DNA from: a virus
Length of the DNA: 44,025 nt
Virus record (IMG/VR): IMGVR_UViG_3300031523_000001
Span: 1 to 44,025 of that record
Strand: one strand, 5' to 3'
Numbering within the stretch: position 1 is the stretch's first letter; every line of letters starts with the position of its first letter. The notes under the pieces are model-generated. The model searched no databases. It was not told the origin of the DNA and saw only the letters and a program-made list of their open reading frames with translations. Shown here piece after piece: positions 1 to 7,883 of the stretch. The position numbers and the translations under genes were made by a program.

Positions 1-130
1 AAAGCTTGGCTTAAAGCTAAGCGCCATTGCTGGCTTTTCTGTTCAGTCAGGATCTGGCGGGAAGTCTGCCCACTATTATTTCCGGCAAAGCGGCGAAGCA
101 AAACGCCTACGCCAGTCGTTGAATGACTAC
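1..130. repeat. Terminal direct repeat, left copy (genome ends overlap)
   Basis: Bases 1-126 are identical to 43896-44021. Position 127 differs (C here, A at 44022), then three more bases match before the window ends. The repeat lies inside one open reading frame that continues across the join, so it is best read as the overlap of a circular or circularly permuted genome, not as a separate element. The mismatch changes Asp to Glu and may be strain variation or an end-of-contig error. Confidence 0.9.
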
Positions 131-2020
131 CCCGGCATTGACTTCAAATCATCCGGTTTTGTTGTTGGCTGCGGATCACCACACGCAAGCGGGAACGACT
201 ACGAGAAGCTAAAAGGGTGGCCGGAAGATATCGCAGAGCCTCCGTTAAAGCTTATCGAAATGCTGGCCCAGTCTGAGCGCCTAAACGTTGTTGTCGATGG
301 TGTCACTAGGGACATAGACGTTAGCGACCTTGCCGCAGTTGTCTCGTTTATTGACCCTTCAAAGCTAAAATATGAAGAGTGGATCTATTCCGGCATGGCG
401 ATCCATTACGAAACAGGCGGCAGTGATGGCGGGCTAAAGATCTGGGATGATATGTCGCAGAAAGATTATGAGCGCTATAAGGAAGGCGAATGCGATAAGC
501 GCTGGCATGGTTTTGGCAAGACGGCAGACCCCATAAAATACGGCACACTATCCGCCATCGCTAGCCGCTTTGGTTTCGTTGAGCCGGTGACGTTTGATGC
601 GAGCGCATTTGAAGCAGTCGAAAAAGGCAAGGAAACAGAAACCGCCGAAAAGCTTGGTATTGTTTTGGCTGCTGAAGGTGTCAAGCCTTGGGACATGCCA
701 GGTTTTGCGGGTCAGCTATACAAGTGGATTGACGGCCAATGCCGCTACCCTCGTGCGTCCATTGCTGCGGGTGCAACGCTCTACGCGCTTTCCTGTATCG
801 GCGGAATGAGGCATGAAGACGACCGCGACGGTATGCCGCTTAACATGATGGTCTTTAATGTTGCTGGCACAGGCACAGGCAAGGACGCCATAAACCAAGC
901 CGTCACAGATCTGTTTTCACGCATTGGCATTGTTAGCGCTATGCACGGCAAGATCAAATCAGAGCAAGAAATATACCGGAACCTTCTGCGGAACCAAGGC
1001 GCTTTTTACAACATTGACGAGATGGGCATCTTTTTAGAGAAGCTAAGCCAAGCGGCGAAGGGTGGCGGGGCGTCTTACCTTACCGCTGTCATTGGCGCGA
1101 TTATGGAAATTTACACTAAGGCAAACGGCATACTTGCGGTGACTGGCGATCTAAAAGAAGAAATCAAAGAAGCTTTGCTGGCCGGTCTTGCAAAGATTAA
1201 CGCCAGCATTGACAAGGGTAGAACCACAGAAGAAAAGGCAGCGCCCGCCATTGAGATGCTAAAACAGGAGCTGAAAGACGCTGACGAGGGCATCGTTAAT
1301 CCTTTTTTGGCGCTGCTTGGAACGACGACGCCGGAAACATTCGATAACTCAATGACCGAAGAAAACGCAAAAAATGGCTTTATTGCTCGCGCATTGATCT
1401 TGCGGGAACAGGAAAACAACCCGCGATGGAAGCCAGGCTTTAAACCGGCGTCTATGGATATGATGACTCTGAGCAGGCTTAACATTTTGTATTGGGGCGG
1501 AAATACTCACGGATGCAGCGAGCGCGTTTGTTTTATCGGTGACAAGAAGAAAAAGATAACGACCAATTCTGAGGCAGACCACGCACTAAATGAGGTGTAC
1601 GAATATTTTTGGCTGCAAGGTGAATCACACAAGAACAGGACAGGACTGGAGGGCATAACACGCCGCGGCTGGGAGATGTGCAGCAAGATCAGTTTAATCC
1701 TGGCAATGGCTGATGGTGGCGTTCGCACCCTCGATCACGTGGCTTATGGGTTTTCGCTTGCCAAGTCTGACGTGGCCCTCAAGATTGAATACGCCTACTC
1801 TGCAAACGAGGAAGCTCAGGATTCCGTTGCTGTTCGTCTTTTAAGCCGCCTGTCGTTCGATGAGGCACTGACACGCGGGCAGGCTAACCGAATACTCAGG
1901 AGCAACACGAAAGGCACCCAAGAGCTTATAGACGCCCTTGTGAGGACTGGGCACTTGAGAAAGTACGCTGACAAGGATGCTTCGGGGAAAGATGTTGAGA
2001 TGATTATGCGGCTGAAGTGA
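2..2020 (+). CDS. Primase-helicase (PrimPol / PriCT-2 / DUF3987), 3' part; continues from 43555
   Basis: This is the C-terminal part of a replication protein whose N-terminus is encoded at 43555-44025. Joined across the genome ends it would be about 786 residues. The frame is already open at base 2. The segment at roughly 300-590 resembles a PriCT-2 primase C-terminal domain. A P-loop GTGTGKD near 868-888 and an acidic YNIDEMG motif near 1010-1026 fit the DUF3987 helicase-like ATPase domain. The inferred role is priming and unwinding at the phage origin. A TTG at 119 is only an artefact start created by the sequence end. The gene is followed by a hairpin terminator. Confidence 0.85.
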   Translation, partial: KLGLKLSAIAGFSVQSGSGGKSAHYYFRQSGEAKRLRQSLNDYPGIDFKSSGFVVGCGSPHASGNDYEKLKGWPEDIAEPPLKLIEMLAQSERLNVVVDGVTRDIDVSDLAAVVSFIDPSKLKYEEWIYSGMAIHYETGGSDGGLKIWDDMSQKDYERYKEGECDKRWHGFGKTADPIKYGTLSAIASRFGFVEPVTFDASAFEAVEKGKETETAEKLGIVLAAEGVKPWDMPGFAGQLYKWIDGQCRYPRASIAAGATLYALSCIGGMRHEDDRDGMPLNMMVFNVAGTGTGKDAINQAVTDLFSRIGIVSAMHGKIKSEQEIYRNLLRNQGAFYNIDEMGIFLEKLSQAAKGGGASYLTAVIGAIMEIYTKANGILAVTGDLKEEIKEALLAGLAKINASIDKGRTTEEKAAPAIEMLKQELKDADEGIVNPFLALLGTTTPETFDNSMTEENAKNGFIARALILREQENNPRWKPGFKPASMDMMTLSRLNILYWGGNTHGCSERVCFIGDKKKKITTNSEADHALNEVYEYFWLQGESHKNRTGLEGITRRGWEMCSKISLILAMADGGVRTLDHVAYGFSLAKSDVALKIEYAYSANEEAQDSVAVRLLSRLSFDEALTRGQANRILRSNTKGTQELIDALVRTGHLRKYADKDASGKDVEMIMRLK

Positions 2021-2057
2021 CTAACCCATAAGTTTTATAGATCAAAAAATAACCATG

Positions 2058-2078
2058 CCCGCCTAGTGCGGGTTTTTT
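2058..2078 (+). terminator. Rho-independent terminator after the primase-helicase
   Basis: CCCGC (2058-2062), loop CTAGT, GCGGG (2068-2072), then six T. An A-tract upstream suggests it could also act on the other strand. Confidence 0.8.
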
Positions 2079-2595
2079 ATTGCCTGCTTGCATTAACTCA
2101 AATAATTAATACTATGCACTCTCATGCCATCTCATGCACTCAATAGTGTGCGAGTATAATGATAATCGTTAGCGTTTAAATGGTGTGTATTGTATTTGAT
2201 TTTATTATTATTTTATTATTAGTTACCCTATAAGGGGTTGTATTATAAGGTTTTATAAAGAAGAAAGAAAAGACTACCTAATATTACTCAAACAAAAATA
2301 AAATATACAATTAATACTGAATTCATACTACGCACAAAAAACACATGCTTTTCGTTGATAGTAAATATTTTATCTATGGGTGTTTTTATTTTAGTTTATG
2401 GGTGGCAAGAGTGGCAAAAGTCACTATTTAATCAATATCGCCATGTAATCAATAAGTTATGGGAGAAAGGTCATGCACAGCTAATGAGCAGTGATGGCAT
2501 GATATAAAATATTGAGATGATAATTTATAGCTATTGACGTGTAATTGATCACTGTAGTACTATTTAAAAAATCAAAACGAATCAGAGAATTAAAA
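2079..2595. other. AT-rich gene-free region, candidate replication origin
   Basis: No credible gene is seen for more than 500 bases. The stretch is far richer in A+T than its neighbours, with runs of TTATTATT around 2203-2220. It contains a short direct repeat (TATGCACTC near 2114, CATGCACTC near 2133) and CACTA/TAGTG inverted halves around it. Its position next to the primase-helicase and its composition make it a candidate origin; no true iteron array is visible. Confidence 0.4.
2534..2563 (+). promoter_or_regulatory. Predicted promoter for the 2596-4358 gene group
   Basis: TTGACG (2534-2539), an 18-base spacer, then TACTAT (2558-2563). It lies about 30 bases upstream of the first gene of the group. 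Confidence 0.55.
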
Positions 2596-2832
2596 ATGAG
2601 CTATTTTAATTTTGTTACCGAAAAAGATGTGCCAATGCCCAAAAAAAGCGGGAAAGGCGCACCGCCAAAGTACCCGTTTTTCAAAATGGAGGTAGGCGAA
2701 AGCCTGCTTGTCCCTGGGGAGAGAGTGGGCGGTAAGGCTTACAACGCTGCCATAGCGATAGGCCGGACAAGTGGGAAGAGATTTTCAGGCCTAACGACAG
2801 AGGAAGGCGTTAGAATTTGGAGGACAAAATAA
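2596..2832 (+). CDS. Small phage protein, MEVGES-motif family (copy 1)
   Basis: A 78-residue protein of unknown function. The internal ATG at 2596 is preferred over the longer frame beginning at 2545, because the predicted -10 box (2558-2563) would fall inside the longer version. It contains YPFFKMEVGESLLVP followed by a basic stretch and ends in IWRTK. The next gene overlaps its stop as TAATG. The following product carries MEIGDSV at the equivalent place, so the two look like diverged tandem copies. Confidence 0.7.
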   Translation: MSYFNFVTEKDVPMPKKSGKGAPPKYPFFKMEVGESLLVPGERVGGKAYNAAIAIGRTSGKRFSGLTTEEGVRIWRTK

Positions 2833-3125
2833 TGAGGGCAGAGCAAAAATCTAAACAATACGTTCGCTCACCGGTTTCAGGGATTGCGGCGGGGTTGGGA
2901 ATTGAGGATATGGAAATTGGCGACAGCGTTACACTGAACGGTGTATTCGACAGTAGCCACCCTATGGCAAAAGCCGCAAGGGCGGCCGCATATACAAGGC
3001 TTTTCATTTTGGGCTTTGATTACACCGAAAAGGGGTTCGTCATAACCAGGCTAAAATACACGAAAGCCTATAAGGATAAGGCGGCCTTCGCATCTGGCGC
3101 ACAAAATAAAAACTGGGGAGAATAA
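2832..3125 (+). CDS. Small phage protein, MEIGDS-motif family (copy 2)
   Basis: A 97-residue unknown protein. The ATG at 2832 is chosen because GGAGG at 2819-2823 lies eight bases upstream, while the in-frame ATG at 2817 has no such site. The motif MEIGDSVTLNG is followed by ARAAAYTRLFILGFDYTEKG, which aligns loosely with the preceding product (Ala-rich then aromatic, ending in a basic strand). Function is unknown. The two genes are translationally coupled. Confidence 0.75.
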   Translation: MRAEQKSKQYVRSPVSGIAAGLGIEDMEIGDSVTLNGVFDSSHPMAKAARAAAYTRLFILGFDYTEKGFVITRLKYTKAYKDKAAFASGAQNKNWGE

Positions 3126-3204
3126 CATTTCCGTAACCTGGCCAAGCCCAGAACTACCGCCGATCAACCTTTACAACGCACCACCACACCACGGAGCAAA
3201 CCCC

Positions 3205-3372
3205 ATGAAAAACCCAACACTCACCGAAATCCGCAAAGCTGTTGAAGCCAGCGGCGGCGAGTACAAGAAGTTGCTTGGCCGTTTGAATGGCCAAGACGCA
3301 TACAGAATCAACGGGTCAACGTTGACGCGAAAGCAGATGATCTTGGCTTATAAGCTTGGGTTACTGCTGTGA
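3205..3372 (+). CDS. Small hypothetical protein (55 aa)
   Basis: It begins MKNPTLTEIRKAVEASGGEY and ends KLGLLL. GGAG at 3193-3196 sits eight bases before the ATG. The stop overlaps the following GTG start as GTGA, the coupling used throughout this genome. A short helical protein with no recognisable family; it could be a small DNA- or protein-binding factor, but nothing proves it. Confidence 0.6.
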   Translation: MKNPTLTEIRKAVEASGGEYKKLLGRLNGQDAYRINGSTLTRKQMILAYKLGLLL

Positions 3373-3602
3373 CCGAACCCAAGTACCCTAGGCGCTGCGT
3401 TTACATCGAAGACGAGGCAATGCACAGCCTGCGAGAAATAGGCGACACAAACGCTAGCAGAGGCATTCGTGTGGCTCTTGATTTTTACGAGCGCAACCAC
3501 CCAAAGCCATGGACTGTTGAGCCCAAGGCAACTGACAAGTGGTATCAGCCGGGAAAGCGGGTTAAGCGGGATGTGCCGTTTTCATTTGAGGGAGAAAAAT
3601 GA
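3369..3602 (+). CDS. Small hypothetical protein, possible ribbon-helix-helix
   Basis: 77 residues, GTG start coupled to the previous stop. Residues about 10-45 (a strand-like CVYIEDEAMHSL, then REIGDTNASRGIRVALDFYE) resemble a ribbon-helix-helix DNA-binding fold, with the C-terminal half basic and proline-rich. The family match is by eye only. A GGGAG site near its 3' end serves the next gene, which overlaps by ATGA. Confidence 0.6.
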   Translation: MTEPKYPRRCVYIEDEAMHSLREIGDTNASRGIRVALDFYERNHPKPWTVEPKATDKWYQPGKRVKRDVPFSFEGEK

Positions 3603-3820
3603 AAACCCTAGCTTACGACATGACCCGATGTGCAGGGCGTTACGACTTCAATCCGAAAGAAGGGTGGTGCGAAGAGCGAAACACCTGCCAGCGTTACCTA
3701 GCGTTTACCGACTGGGACGTTAAAGCCGGGGTTCCGAACTACCAAGCAATCAGCGTGACGATGGCTCGCAGGCAGTGCGGGATTAAAATTGAAGTTCAGG
3801 AGAAAAATAATGACTATTGA
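3599..3820 (+). CDS. Cysteine-containing small hypothetical protein
   Basis: 73 residues with four cysteines (positions 11, 24, 30, 60) that could hold a metal ion, although the spacing matches no classical zinc finger. It starts inside an ATGA overlap behind GGGAG, and its 3' end overlaps the next gene by 11 bases. Function unknown. Confidence 0.65.
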   Translation: MKTLAYDMTRCAGRYDFNPKEGWCEERNTCQRYLAFTDWDVKAGVPNYQAISVTMARRQCGIKIEVQEKNNDY

Positions 3821-4358
3821 CATAGAACGGTTATCGGTAGACGCGGACTATTGGAATGCGGTAGCACCTGAAGGCGCGACTCATTTAATTGATGAACATA
3901 GATTTGTCAAATGGATTTACGGGGCTGAATACGAGTTTTCGATTTATGGCCAAGACAAATGGTCGCCTGCCATGAATAGCTACTCACTAGAAGATTATGC
4001 CAATGAAAATATATGGCAAGTACTGGCCAATCCAGCCGCACCGGAATGGGAGGGGCTTGTTCCAGCTGTTGGAGATGAGTGTGAGTATCAGCCTGACCCT
4101 AAATGGAATGAGTGGTGCGGCGGGATGTTTTTGGCCGAGATAGATGGCGAATACTTCATTCTTATCAACGGCGGCAACAAAGTTGATCGAATGAGATCAA
4201 TCCCTAGTCGAATCCGCCCCATCCGCACCCCAGCAGAGCGGGTTCGAGACTCAGCAATCGATCACGCATTCAGCAAGCTAAGCGAGTTCAGAGAGGCAAG
4301 ACAGGTGCTGGGCGATCTGTATGATGCCGGGCTGCTGACAAGGGCCAAACAATCCTAA
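3810..4358 (+). CDS. Hypothetical phage protein (182 aa)
   Basis: The ATG at 3810 is chosen for the AGGAG at 3798-3802; an upstream in-frame ATG at 3789 lacks a site. The N-terminal half (DYWNAVAPEGATH then aromatic-rich strands) and the C-terminal segment (PIRTPAERVRDSAIDHAF) are the pattern of composite early proteins common in phages of Gram-negative bacteria. No enzymatic motif is visible. It closes the small-gene cluster ahead of the Rha regulator. Confidence 0.7.
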   Translation: MTIDIERLSVDADYWNAVAPEGATHLIDEHRFVKWIYGAEYEFSIYGQDKWSPAMNSYSLEDYANENIWQVLANPAAPEWEGLVPAVGDECEYQPDPKWNEWCGGMFLAEIDGEYFILINGGNKVDRMRSIPSRIRPIRTPAERVRDSAIDHAFSKLSEFREARQVLGDLYDAGLLTRAKQS

Positions 4359-4369
4359 TACACTAAACG

Positions 4370-4395
4370 CAACAGCCCGGGCATCGGTGGCACAT
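4370..4395. repeat. Imperfect 26-bp repeat upstream of rha (copy 1)
   Basis: CAACAGCCCGGG then CATC then GGTGGCACAT. It matches 5236-5261 at 20 of 26 positions. The two copies lie just after the stop codon of the gene before rha and just after rha itself, bracketing the regulator. Confidence 0.6.
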
Positions 4396-4564
4396 TCAAA
4401 TTGATAGAGAAAATGGCTAGTAACGCTCGGGTGTTTGAGAGATAATACGGTGCGGCCGTGGTGGCCGAGGGGAGTTAAAATAAGTCAGTGTATTTTTTCG
4501 GAGGCACATTCCCCTGCCAACACCACCCGATTGAGTACATTGACTTTTTTTATGGGAAATTGAA
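4396..4564 (+). other. Leader region of the Rha gene
   Basis: No gene is seen. A GC hairpin, CGGCC (4453-4457) with loop GTGGT and GGCCG (4463-4467), lies about 100 bases upstream of the start codon. The region also carries several GGTGG or GTGG runs. No clear -35/-10 pair was found. Confidence 0.4.
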
Positions 4565-5233
4565 ATGAGTAATTTAGCTTTAATCGTTGAAAGAATGACA
4601 ATGAGCAGCCGTGAGATTTCGGGATTGTGCAAAAAGGATCACAAGCACGTTCTAACCGACATCCGAAAGATGCTGGAAGAGCTCGAAATTCAACCAGCCG
4701 GTTTTTCGGCTGATTACAAAGATAGCATGGGACGCACATATCCTTGCTTCAGATTGCCTCGCCGAGAGTGCGACATCTTGATTTCCGGTTACAGCATCAA
4801 GTACCGTGCTGCCATTGTCGACCGGTGGCGTGAGCTTGAGACTCAAAACGCAAGACCAGAAAAATCGCTACTCCCAGGAAACTACATCGAGGCACTGGAA
4901 GCCTTGGTTGAATCTGAGAAACAAAAGCAGATCGCCATTGACACCAAGGCGGAGATTGGAACCAGACGCGAAGCCACGGCAATGAATACCGCTAGTCAGG
5001 CCGTAAAAAAATCCAGTCTTCTTGAAATTGAGTTAGACCAGTCGAAAAAATGGTCTACTATAAAACGTATGGAGATCTTAACAGGCCTAAAATTCAACTG
5101 GCGCGTCCTAAAATCATCCGGTGCAGACTTGAACATGACGCCTAAAGACGTTTTTGATCCAAACTTTGGAACTGTTAAAGCTTACCATCGTGACGTGTGG
5201 GCAGAGGCTTACGCTTTGGATATTTCGCAATAA
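4565..5233 (+). CDS. rha: Rha-family phage regulatory protein
   Basis: 222 residues. The N-terminal region (about 10-95) carries the pattern of the Rha family: SSREISGLCKKDHKHVLTDI, then a central GRTYPCFRLPRRECDILISG and YRAAIVDRWRELE. Rha-type proteins are phage regulators often linked with antirepressor-like C-terminal domains. Residues about 105-222 form a separate domain ending FDPNFGTVKAYHRDVWAEAY, which is not assigned here. It stands alone between two gene-free stretches and is bracketed by an imperfect 26-bp repeat, so it is probably transcribed independently. Its target is unknown. Confidence 0.8.
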   Translation: MSNLALIVERMTMSSREISGLCKKDHKHVLTDIRKMLEELEIQPAGFSADYKDSMGRTYPCFRLPRRECDILISGYSIKYRAAIVDRWRELETQNARPEKSLLPGNYIEALEALVESEKQKQIAIDTKAEIGTRREATAMNTASQAVKKSSLLEIELDQSKKWSTIKRMEILTGLKFNWRVLKSSGADLNMTPKDVFDPNFGTVKAYHRDVWAEAYALDISQ

Positions 5234-5235
5234 CC

Positions 5236-5261
5236 CAACAGCCCAGGGTGTGGTGGCGCAT
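5236..5261. repeat. Imperfect 26-bp repeat downstream of rha (copy 2)
   Basis: CAACAGCCCAGGG then TGT then GGTGGCGCAT, two bases after the rha stop codon; partner of 4370-4395. Confidence 0.6.
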
Positions 5262-5346
5262 GTAACTATGCTCAGCCAGAGCCCCGATTCCGTAGCGAAG
5301 CCTTTAGCCTGGTTGGTCAGGTGGAAAGCCAAGGCGCGGCCTAGCT

Positions 5347-5391
5347 AAAACGGGGTGATCTGGTCGACTTGCCCGCGTAAAGGGCCGTTTT
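5347..5391 (+). terminator. Possible terminator or leader structure between rha and the structural genes
   Basis: AAAACGG (5347-5353) pairs with CCGTTTT (5385-5391). A competing inner hairpin GCCC (5371-5374)/GGGC (5382-5385) is followed by CGTTTT. Either form could stop transcription from rha before the structural operon. Confidence 0.4.
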
Positions 5392-5456
5392 AATTGCAAT
5401 AGGTGGTACACTTGGCTCCAGCATCCGCAAATCGATCACAGACAGAGGCGTACACC

Positions 5457-5894
5457 ATGAAATTTGCAGCTTTTTTAATCGTTTGTTTGATGGTCACATT
5501 GGCAGCCCACGCGGCCCCGGCTGTTTCAGATCTAAGTTGGACAGCACCAACTACCCGCGAAGACGGTAGTCCACTGTCCTCCGATGAGATCAAAGAGTAC
5601 CGCGTGTACTACACGGTTGACGGCCAGACGCCGGGCGCTGATTCCCCCGTCGTCGTGAGTGGCACGTCAGAAAACGAAACGGTAACGCTGGAACTGATGC
5701 CCCGCGTAATCCCTTATGTAGTGAGCTTCGCCGTTACCACCGTGGACACTGAAGGGCTTGAGTCCATGCGATCAGAAGCGGTGAGCAAGACCTTCAACGT
5801 GGACAGCACCGCACTGCCGATGGCTCCGATGAATGTGCAGTTCACGATTGTCTGTGGTGCGGGCTGCACGATCACTGAAAAAGTGGGGCAGTAA
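5457..5894 (+). CDS. Secreted fibronectin type III-like protein
   Basis: 145 residues. The ATG at 5457 gives a clean signal peptide (basic start MKFAAF, hydrophobic core, cleavage near AHA-APAV), whereas the longer frame from 5403 would bury it. The rest reads as one Fn3 domain: DLSWTAPTTREDGSPL, EYRVYY, YVVSFAVTTVDTEG. Two cysteines near the C-terminus (CGAGC) could form a disulfide in the periplasm. It is the first gene of the structural module. Virion proteins are rarely exported through a signal peptide, so it may act in the host envelope rather than in the particle. Confidence 0.75.
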   Translation: MKFAAFLIVCLMVTLAAHAAPAVSDLSWTAPTTREDGSPLSSDEIKEYRVYYTVDGQTPGADSPVVVSGTSENETVTLELMPRVIPYVVSFAVTTVDTEGLESMRSEAVSKTFNVDSTALPMAPMNVQFTIVCGAGCTITEKVGQ

Positions 5895-5897
5895 ACT

Positions 5898-7139
5898 GTG
5901 GCCCAGTTCTACGAAGACTTCCGTGGATTAGCGCTGGGCTCGGTACCTTCAGGGTTTTCCACACCTTGGGGCAGCTTGGTCCTAACGACTATCACCGGTA
6001 ATGTTTTAATTGATAGTGGTGTATCTCTTGAGATTACCCCCGTTTCAGGGCTGGCCGATGCATCGTTTAACCGCGCCGCAGTGGAGTGGGCGGCCGGAAC
6101 TACGTCTGGGCGCACTGTCGTTCGCGCAAGAATGGGGGTAACCCTTAACACTTCTTCAACTGACAAGTGGATAGTAGGCGGGCTGGTCAGTGCAACCGGC
6201 ACGTCATCTGCCGCGAGAGGCGGATACGCTCAGTGGTCTGCCGCTACAAATACACGAATCCGTCGGTATGTTTCAGGCTCAGGCACGACGCTCTCAACTG
6301 TTACAGAGAGCTGGGCAGCTGGAGAGCTTGACCTCACTTTTGAGGTCATAAGAGATGGCGCACAGCTGGAAACTAGAACGTGGCTGTCTTCTGGCGCACG
6401 ACCTGCTGTAGCAATAGCCACAATTATTGATGCATCTCCGTTAGCTGTTGCAGGGTTTTTTGGCCTGTCTATGCTGCCCCGAGACTCAGGGTCGCCCGCT
6501 GTAAAACTCTACCAGATCGCCGTAGGCACCAACGGCGACACAGCCCCGACCGCGCCGGTTACTACGACATCTGGAGGAACAGCCAGTCCAACGCTATCCA
6601 CAACCAAAACAGCCGCGCCTAGCCCAGCTATTACCGCGGGTGCAAGTGCGCAGCCGAGCGTTGCCAGCTCAACTCAAGCAGCTTACACGCCAACAGTTGC
6701 AAGCGGTGTACAGTCCACGCCAACAACGGCAAACACTCAAGCACTGGCAACAGACCCAGCCATTGCCACAGGCGTTGTTATTTATCCACCTTGCTTCACG
6801 ACAACAGCCGAGGCGTATAACCCACAGGTAGGCGCGGCGGCATCTGTTAGACCGTCAGTGGCCAGCACAACCGCCACAAGCGCAGACCCAGTTACAACAG
6901 CCGGCGCGAGCGTTCAGCCAACAACCGCGCAAAGCAACGTTCTTGCGTTCGTTCCATCGGTACGCACAGGTGCATCGACAACCACGGCAGTCGCCAACAC
7001 TGCATCGCAATCGCCAAACCCCACAGTTGTAGCAGGCATTGAAGAATACCGCAATAAAGTGTATTTAACGGGAGTCTACAACCGAGAAAAACAGTTGTTT
7101 GCTCACGATGGTAGACAAGTTACAATTGTAGGAAGTTAA
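5898..7139 (+). CDS. Repeat-rich putative virion surface protein
   Basis: 413 residues, GTG start three bases after the previous stop. Residues about 1-210 look like a beta-sandwich with a lectin-like pattern (MAQFYEDFRGLALGSVPSGF at the N-terminus). Residues about 215-385 are Ala/Thr/Pro-rich and contain about seven degenerate repeats built on P-x-(V/I)-x-x-G-A spaced by roughly 20 residues. A short globular tail (KVYLTGVYNREKQLFAHDGR) ends the protein. The architecture suggests an exposed fibre or decoration, but no family was named with certainty. Confidence 0.65.
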   Translation: MAQFYEDFRGLALGSVPSGFSTPWGSLVLTTITGNVLIDSGVSLEITPVSGLADASFNRAAVEWAAGTTSGRTVVRARMGVTLNTSSTDKWIVGGLVSATGTSSAARGGYAQWSAATNTRIRRYVSGSGTTLSTVTESWAAGELDLTFEVIRDGAQLETRTWLSSGARPAVAIATIIDASPLAVAGFFGLSMLPRDSGSPAVKLYQIAVGTNGDTAPTAPVTTTSGGTASPTLSTTKTAAPSPAITAGASAQPSVASSTQAAYTPTVASGVQSTPTTANTQALATDPAIATGVVIYPPCFTTTAEAYNPQVGAAASVRPSVASTTATSADPVTTAGASVQPTTAQSNVLAFVPSVRTGASTTTAVANTASQSPNPTVVAGIEEYRNKVYLTGVYNREKQLFAHDGRQVTIVGS

Positions 7140-7157
7140 TTTAAAGGGGCTGTATTT

Positions 7158-7475
7158 GTGAGCATTCCAGCATTAGGGCGTATAGATATCATCAGAGGCC
7201 AGGCGCTGGACATTGTTATCTCTGTTCCAGACGCCATTGATCTTACAGGAGCAACAGCCTTATTCGGTATTGCAGGCAGCAAGTTCTCTGCTTACACGCT
7301 AACGATTACGGCAACAGTTTCAGGCCAGACATTATTGGTTCCTATGACAGGAGTGCAGTCAGCAGAGCTAATCCAAGAAGAGCATTATTACAGCTGCTGG
7401 CTAGAAATTGCCGGAGACCATACACCAATAGCACGCGGAAACATTGGCGTGACTGCAGACTCAAGGAATAGATAA
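7158..7475 (+). CDS. Small beta-rich structural protein, baseplate/fibre-N-terminus-like
   Basis: 105 residues, GTG start. The layout (IIRGQALDIVISVPDAIDLTG, then GATALFGI, then HYYSCWLEIAGDHTPIARG) is that of the small beta-sandwich proteins found at the N-termini of phage upper baseplate and fibre proteins. Its stop overlaps the next start as TAATG. Probably a virion component; its exact place is unknown. Confidence 0.6.
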   Translation: MSIPALGRIDIIRGQALDIVISVPDAIDLTGATALFGIAGSKFSAYTLTITATVSGQTLLVPMTGVQSAELIQEEHYYSCWLEIAGDHTPIARGNIGVTADSRNR

Positions 7476-7882
7476 TGGACTTTTATAATCATACTCGTAA
7501 GTTGTTCGCAAATAGTGAAGTTACCATTGCTAACATGAAGGTAGTTTTGGTTGGCGCTGGCTATACGTTTGCAGCAACTGAAACAGCCTTGACGGCTATA
7601 ACCGCGGCACAGGTATCCGGCAACGGATGGACTGTAGGTGGTATTGTTATAGCGTCGGCGGTTATTACGGTTGAAGGCGCTAACGCCAAGCTGGACGGAA
7701 CTAACATCAGCATTACTGCATCGGGTGGCGATATTGGGCCCGCTTCTGCACTGGTTGTTGTTGATGCGACTAGTAGCAAGCCTCTGTTCCACTATCAGTT
7801 CCCAAGCGCACAGACTGCGGGCGACGGTACGCCGTTTAACGTAACATGGAACGTTGCCGGCATTGCGACTTGGGCGGCTTGA
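7475..7882 (+). CDS. Phage structural protein upstream of terminase
   Basis: 135 residues, rich in Ala, Gly, Val and Thr. The pattern NSEVTIANMKVVLVGAGYTF, GNGWTVGG, KPLFHYQFP, NVTWNVAGIATW is that of a recurrent family of small phage virion proteins often encoded near terminase. Its precise location in the particle is not established from sequence. It overlaps its upstream neighbour by one base and is followed almost immediately by the terminase small subunit. Confidence 0.65.
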   Translation: MDFYNHTRKLFANSEVTIANMKVVLVGAGYTFAATETALTAITAAQVSGNGWTVGGIVIASAVITVEGANAKLDGTNISITASGGDIGPASALVVVDATSSKPLFHYQFPSAQTAGDGTPFNVTWNVAGIATWAA

Positions 7883-7883
7883 T

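Noticed and set aside
119-121. TTG start for a 633-residue primase-helicase
   Set aside because: The frame is already open at base 2 and joins the frame starting at 43555 through the overlapping ends.
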